Source: Knoellia sinensis KCTC 19936 (GTDB lineage: Bacteria > Actinomycetota > Actinomycetes > Actinomycetales > Dermatophilaceae). Taken from it: a stretch of 64,000 nucleotides of DNA. Numbering within the stretch: position 1 is the first letter of the stretch; each line of letters starts with the position of its first letter. Location of the stretch: the NCBI RefSeq assembly GCF_000768705.1, contig NZ_AVPJ01000005.1, forward strand, positions 62,001-126,000, read 5' to 3'. The translations under genes and the position numbers were made by a program. The notes under the pieces are model-generated. The model saw nothing but the letters and a program-made list of their open reading frames with translations. It was not told the DNA's origin and made no database searches. This document shows, piece after piece, positions 62,921 through 64,000 of this stretch.

Positions 62921-64000
62921 GTGGCCACGCCGTACGAACGCCTCAGGGAACAGAGCGCGGACCCCCAGCCGGGTCGTCCGCCGCTGACCCGACCCCTTCA
63001 GGGCCGCTTCATCGCTGGCGTGTGCGCAGGGATCGCCGAGCACCTGGGCGTGAGCCGCCGCTGGGTCCACATTGCGTTCGTGGTCCTTGCCGTCTCGGGT
63101 CCGGGCATCCCGATCTACGCGTTCCTCTGGGCCTGTACCCCGTCGAGCGACCTCGGTGGCGAGGCGCGTGAGCCCGGCGCCCTGCGGGCAATGTCGGGCC
63201 TCGGCGAGTCGCGCTGGGGCATGTTCGTGGCCGCCGGTGGCCTCCTCGTCCTCGTGGGCACAGTCGTGGGGTTGCAGTTCGCGGGGGTCGATGTGCGGGC
63301 CGGCATCCTCCTGCCGCTGCTCCTCATCGCTGGGGGCGTGGCGGTCGCGTGGTCGCATCTCGACGACGCCGAACGCACCAAGTGGCTCGGCACCCACCAT
63401 CAGGACCGTGGCCTGCTCGTCCTGCGTCTTGCTCTGGGCACGACGATCGCCGTCATCGGCATCCTCGTCCTCACGATCCGGGGCAACTCGTTCGCGGCGA
63501 TCGGGGACGCCCTGCTCGCGACCCTCGCCGTCCTCGTCGGCACCGTCCTCATCGCGGCGCCGTGGGTGGTGCGGCTGTGGCGCGACTACCGCGAGGAGCA
63601 GGAGGTCGCGGCCCGCGCCAACGAGCGCGCCGACATCGCCGCCCACCTCCACGACTCCGTCCTCCAGACGCTCGCCCTGATCCAACGACGCTCGCACGAT
63701 CCTGCGTCGGTCACCCAGCTGGCCCGCGCCCAGGAGCGCGAGCTTCGCTCGTGGCTGTATGCCGGCCCCACCGGTTCCGACGAAACCCTCGCCACTGCGG
63801 TCACGGCCGCCGCCCACGACGTCGAGGACCACAGTGGCGTCGTCATCGACCTCGTCGTCACCGGGGATCGGCCGCTCGAGGAGCACGGCACCGCGCTCGT
63901 CCGAGCGATGCGCGAGGCCATGCTCAACGCGACCCGGCACGGGAAGCCGCCCGTGACGGCATACGCGGAGATCGGTCCCTCGGGAGTCGAGGCGTTCGTG
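62921..64000 (+). CDS. PspC-domain sensor histidine kinase, 5' part only
   Basis: 360 codons are visible and the frame is open at the window end. The N-terminal PspC domain (about 25-75) is RPLQGRFIAGVCAGIAEHLGVSRRWVHIAF. Membrane helices lie at about 105-125, 130-148, 172-190 and 198-220. The HisKA_3 phosphoacceptor is in ADIAAHLHDSVLQTLALIQRR near residue 250. The N-box of HATPase_c is starting (MREAMLNATRHGKPP) where the window ends. PspC fused to a kinase is the actinobacterial LiaS-like design. Its partner response regulator should follow beyond the window. The divergent PspC-LiaF-like gene is the likely stress partner. Confidence 0.9.
   Translation, partial: MATPYERLREQSADPQPGRPPLTRPLQGRFIAGVCAGIAEHLGVSRRWVHIAFVVLAVSGPGIPIYAFLWACTPSSDLGGEAREPGALRAMSGLGESRWGMFVAAGGLLVLVGTVVGLQFAGVDVRAGILLPLLLIAGGVAVAWSHLDDAERTKWLGTHHQDRGLLVLRLALGTTIAVIGILVLTIRGNSFAAIGDALLATLAVLVGTVLIAAPWVVRLWRDYREEQEVAARANERADIAAHLHDSVLQTLALIQRRSHDPASVTQLARAQERELRSWLYAGPTGSDETLATAVTAAAHDVEDHSGVVIDLVVTGDRPLEEHGTALVRAMREAMLNATRHGKPPVTAYAEIGPSGVEAFV

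Overview
High-GC (about 70% by eye) chromosomal DNA from an actinobacterium. The evidence is a mycothiol-conjugate amidase (mca), a WhiB3/WhiD-type regulator, a GroEL1-type chaperonin with a His-rich tail, GuaB3, a ChoD-like oxidase and many GTG starts. Much of the gene order follows the mycobacterial blocks greA-DUF4307-mca-hemolysin III-cis-prenyltransferase-phoH2-coaA and alr-tsaE-tsaB-rimI-tsaD-groES-groEL1-whiB3-guaB-guaB3-choD. The general look suggests Micrococcales, possibly Intrasporangiaceae, but that placement is inference. I saw no rRNA, tRNA, CRISPR array, insertion sequence or prophage.

Layout. 1-3 kb: end of a GlmL-like gene, a VOC protein and a DrrAB-type ABC exporter with a tiny coupled ORF between its subunits. 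3-12.8 kb: ilvA, greA, DUF4307, mca, hemolysin III, short cis-prenyltransferase, phoH with a complex leader, a secreted transglycosylase and coaA. 12.9-21.7 kb: glmS, acpS, nnrE-nnrD, then alr-hydrolase-tsaE-tsaB-rimI-tsaD, in which most genes overlap by 1-4 bases. 21.9-27.3 kb: GH3 lipoprotein, nucleoside hydrolase, PfkB kinase, methyltransferase and GNAT. 27.3-29.6 kb: groES-groEL under two CIRCE operators. 29.8-43.6 kb: Ser/Thr kinase, manA, S4 protein, whiB, guaB, a 58-residue ORF, vapBC, P1 peptidase, MFS exporter, guaB3, an aldehyde dehydrogenase and a choD-like oxidase. 43.7-51 kb: a minus-strand unit of ABC ATPase, permease, histidine kinase, response regulator and a two-gene ABC exporter. 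51-64 kb: SURF1, DUF3817, guaA, an asparagine synthetase fused to a CofE-like domain, a flippase-like protein, a PIG-L deacetylase, a glycosyltransferase, a Nudix hydrolase, and a divergent PspC/histidine-kinase pair cut by the window end.

Three things stand out. First, the octamer GTATGCCG/CGGCATAC occurs about 47 times where roughly 2 are expected. It crosses reading frames, forces rare ATA codons and forms inverted pairs in terminator-like hairpins, much like the DNA-uptake sequences of Neisseria and Haemophilus. Second, the asparagine synthetase carries about 250 extra residues that resemble F420-0:glutamate ligase. Third, many genes, including guaB, guaB3 and guaA, have a TANNNT hexamer exactly 6 or 7 bases before the start codon, which predicts leaderless mRNAs. 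Families of long palindromes separate transcription units.
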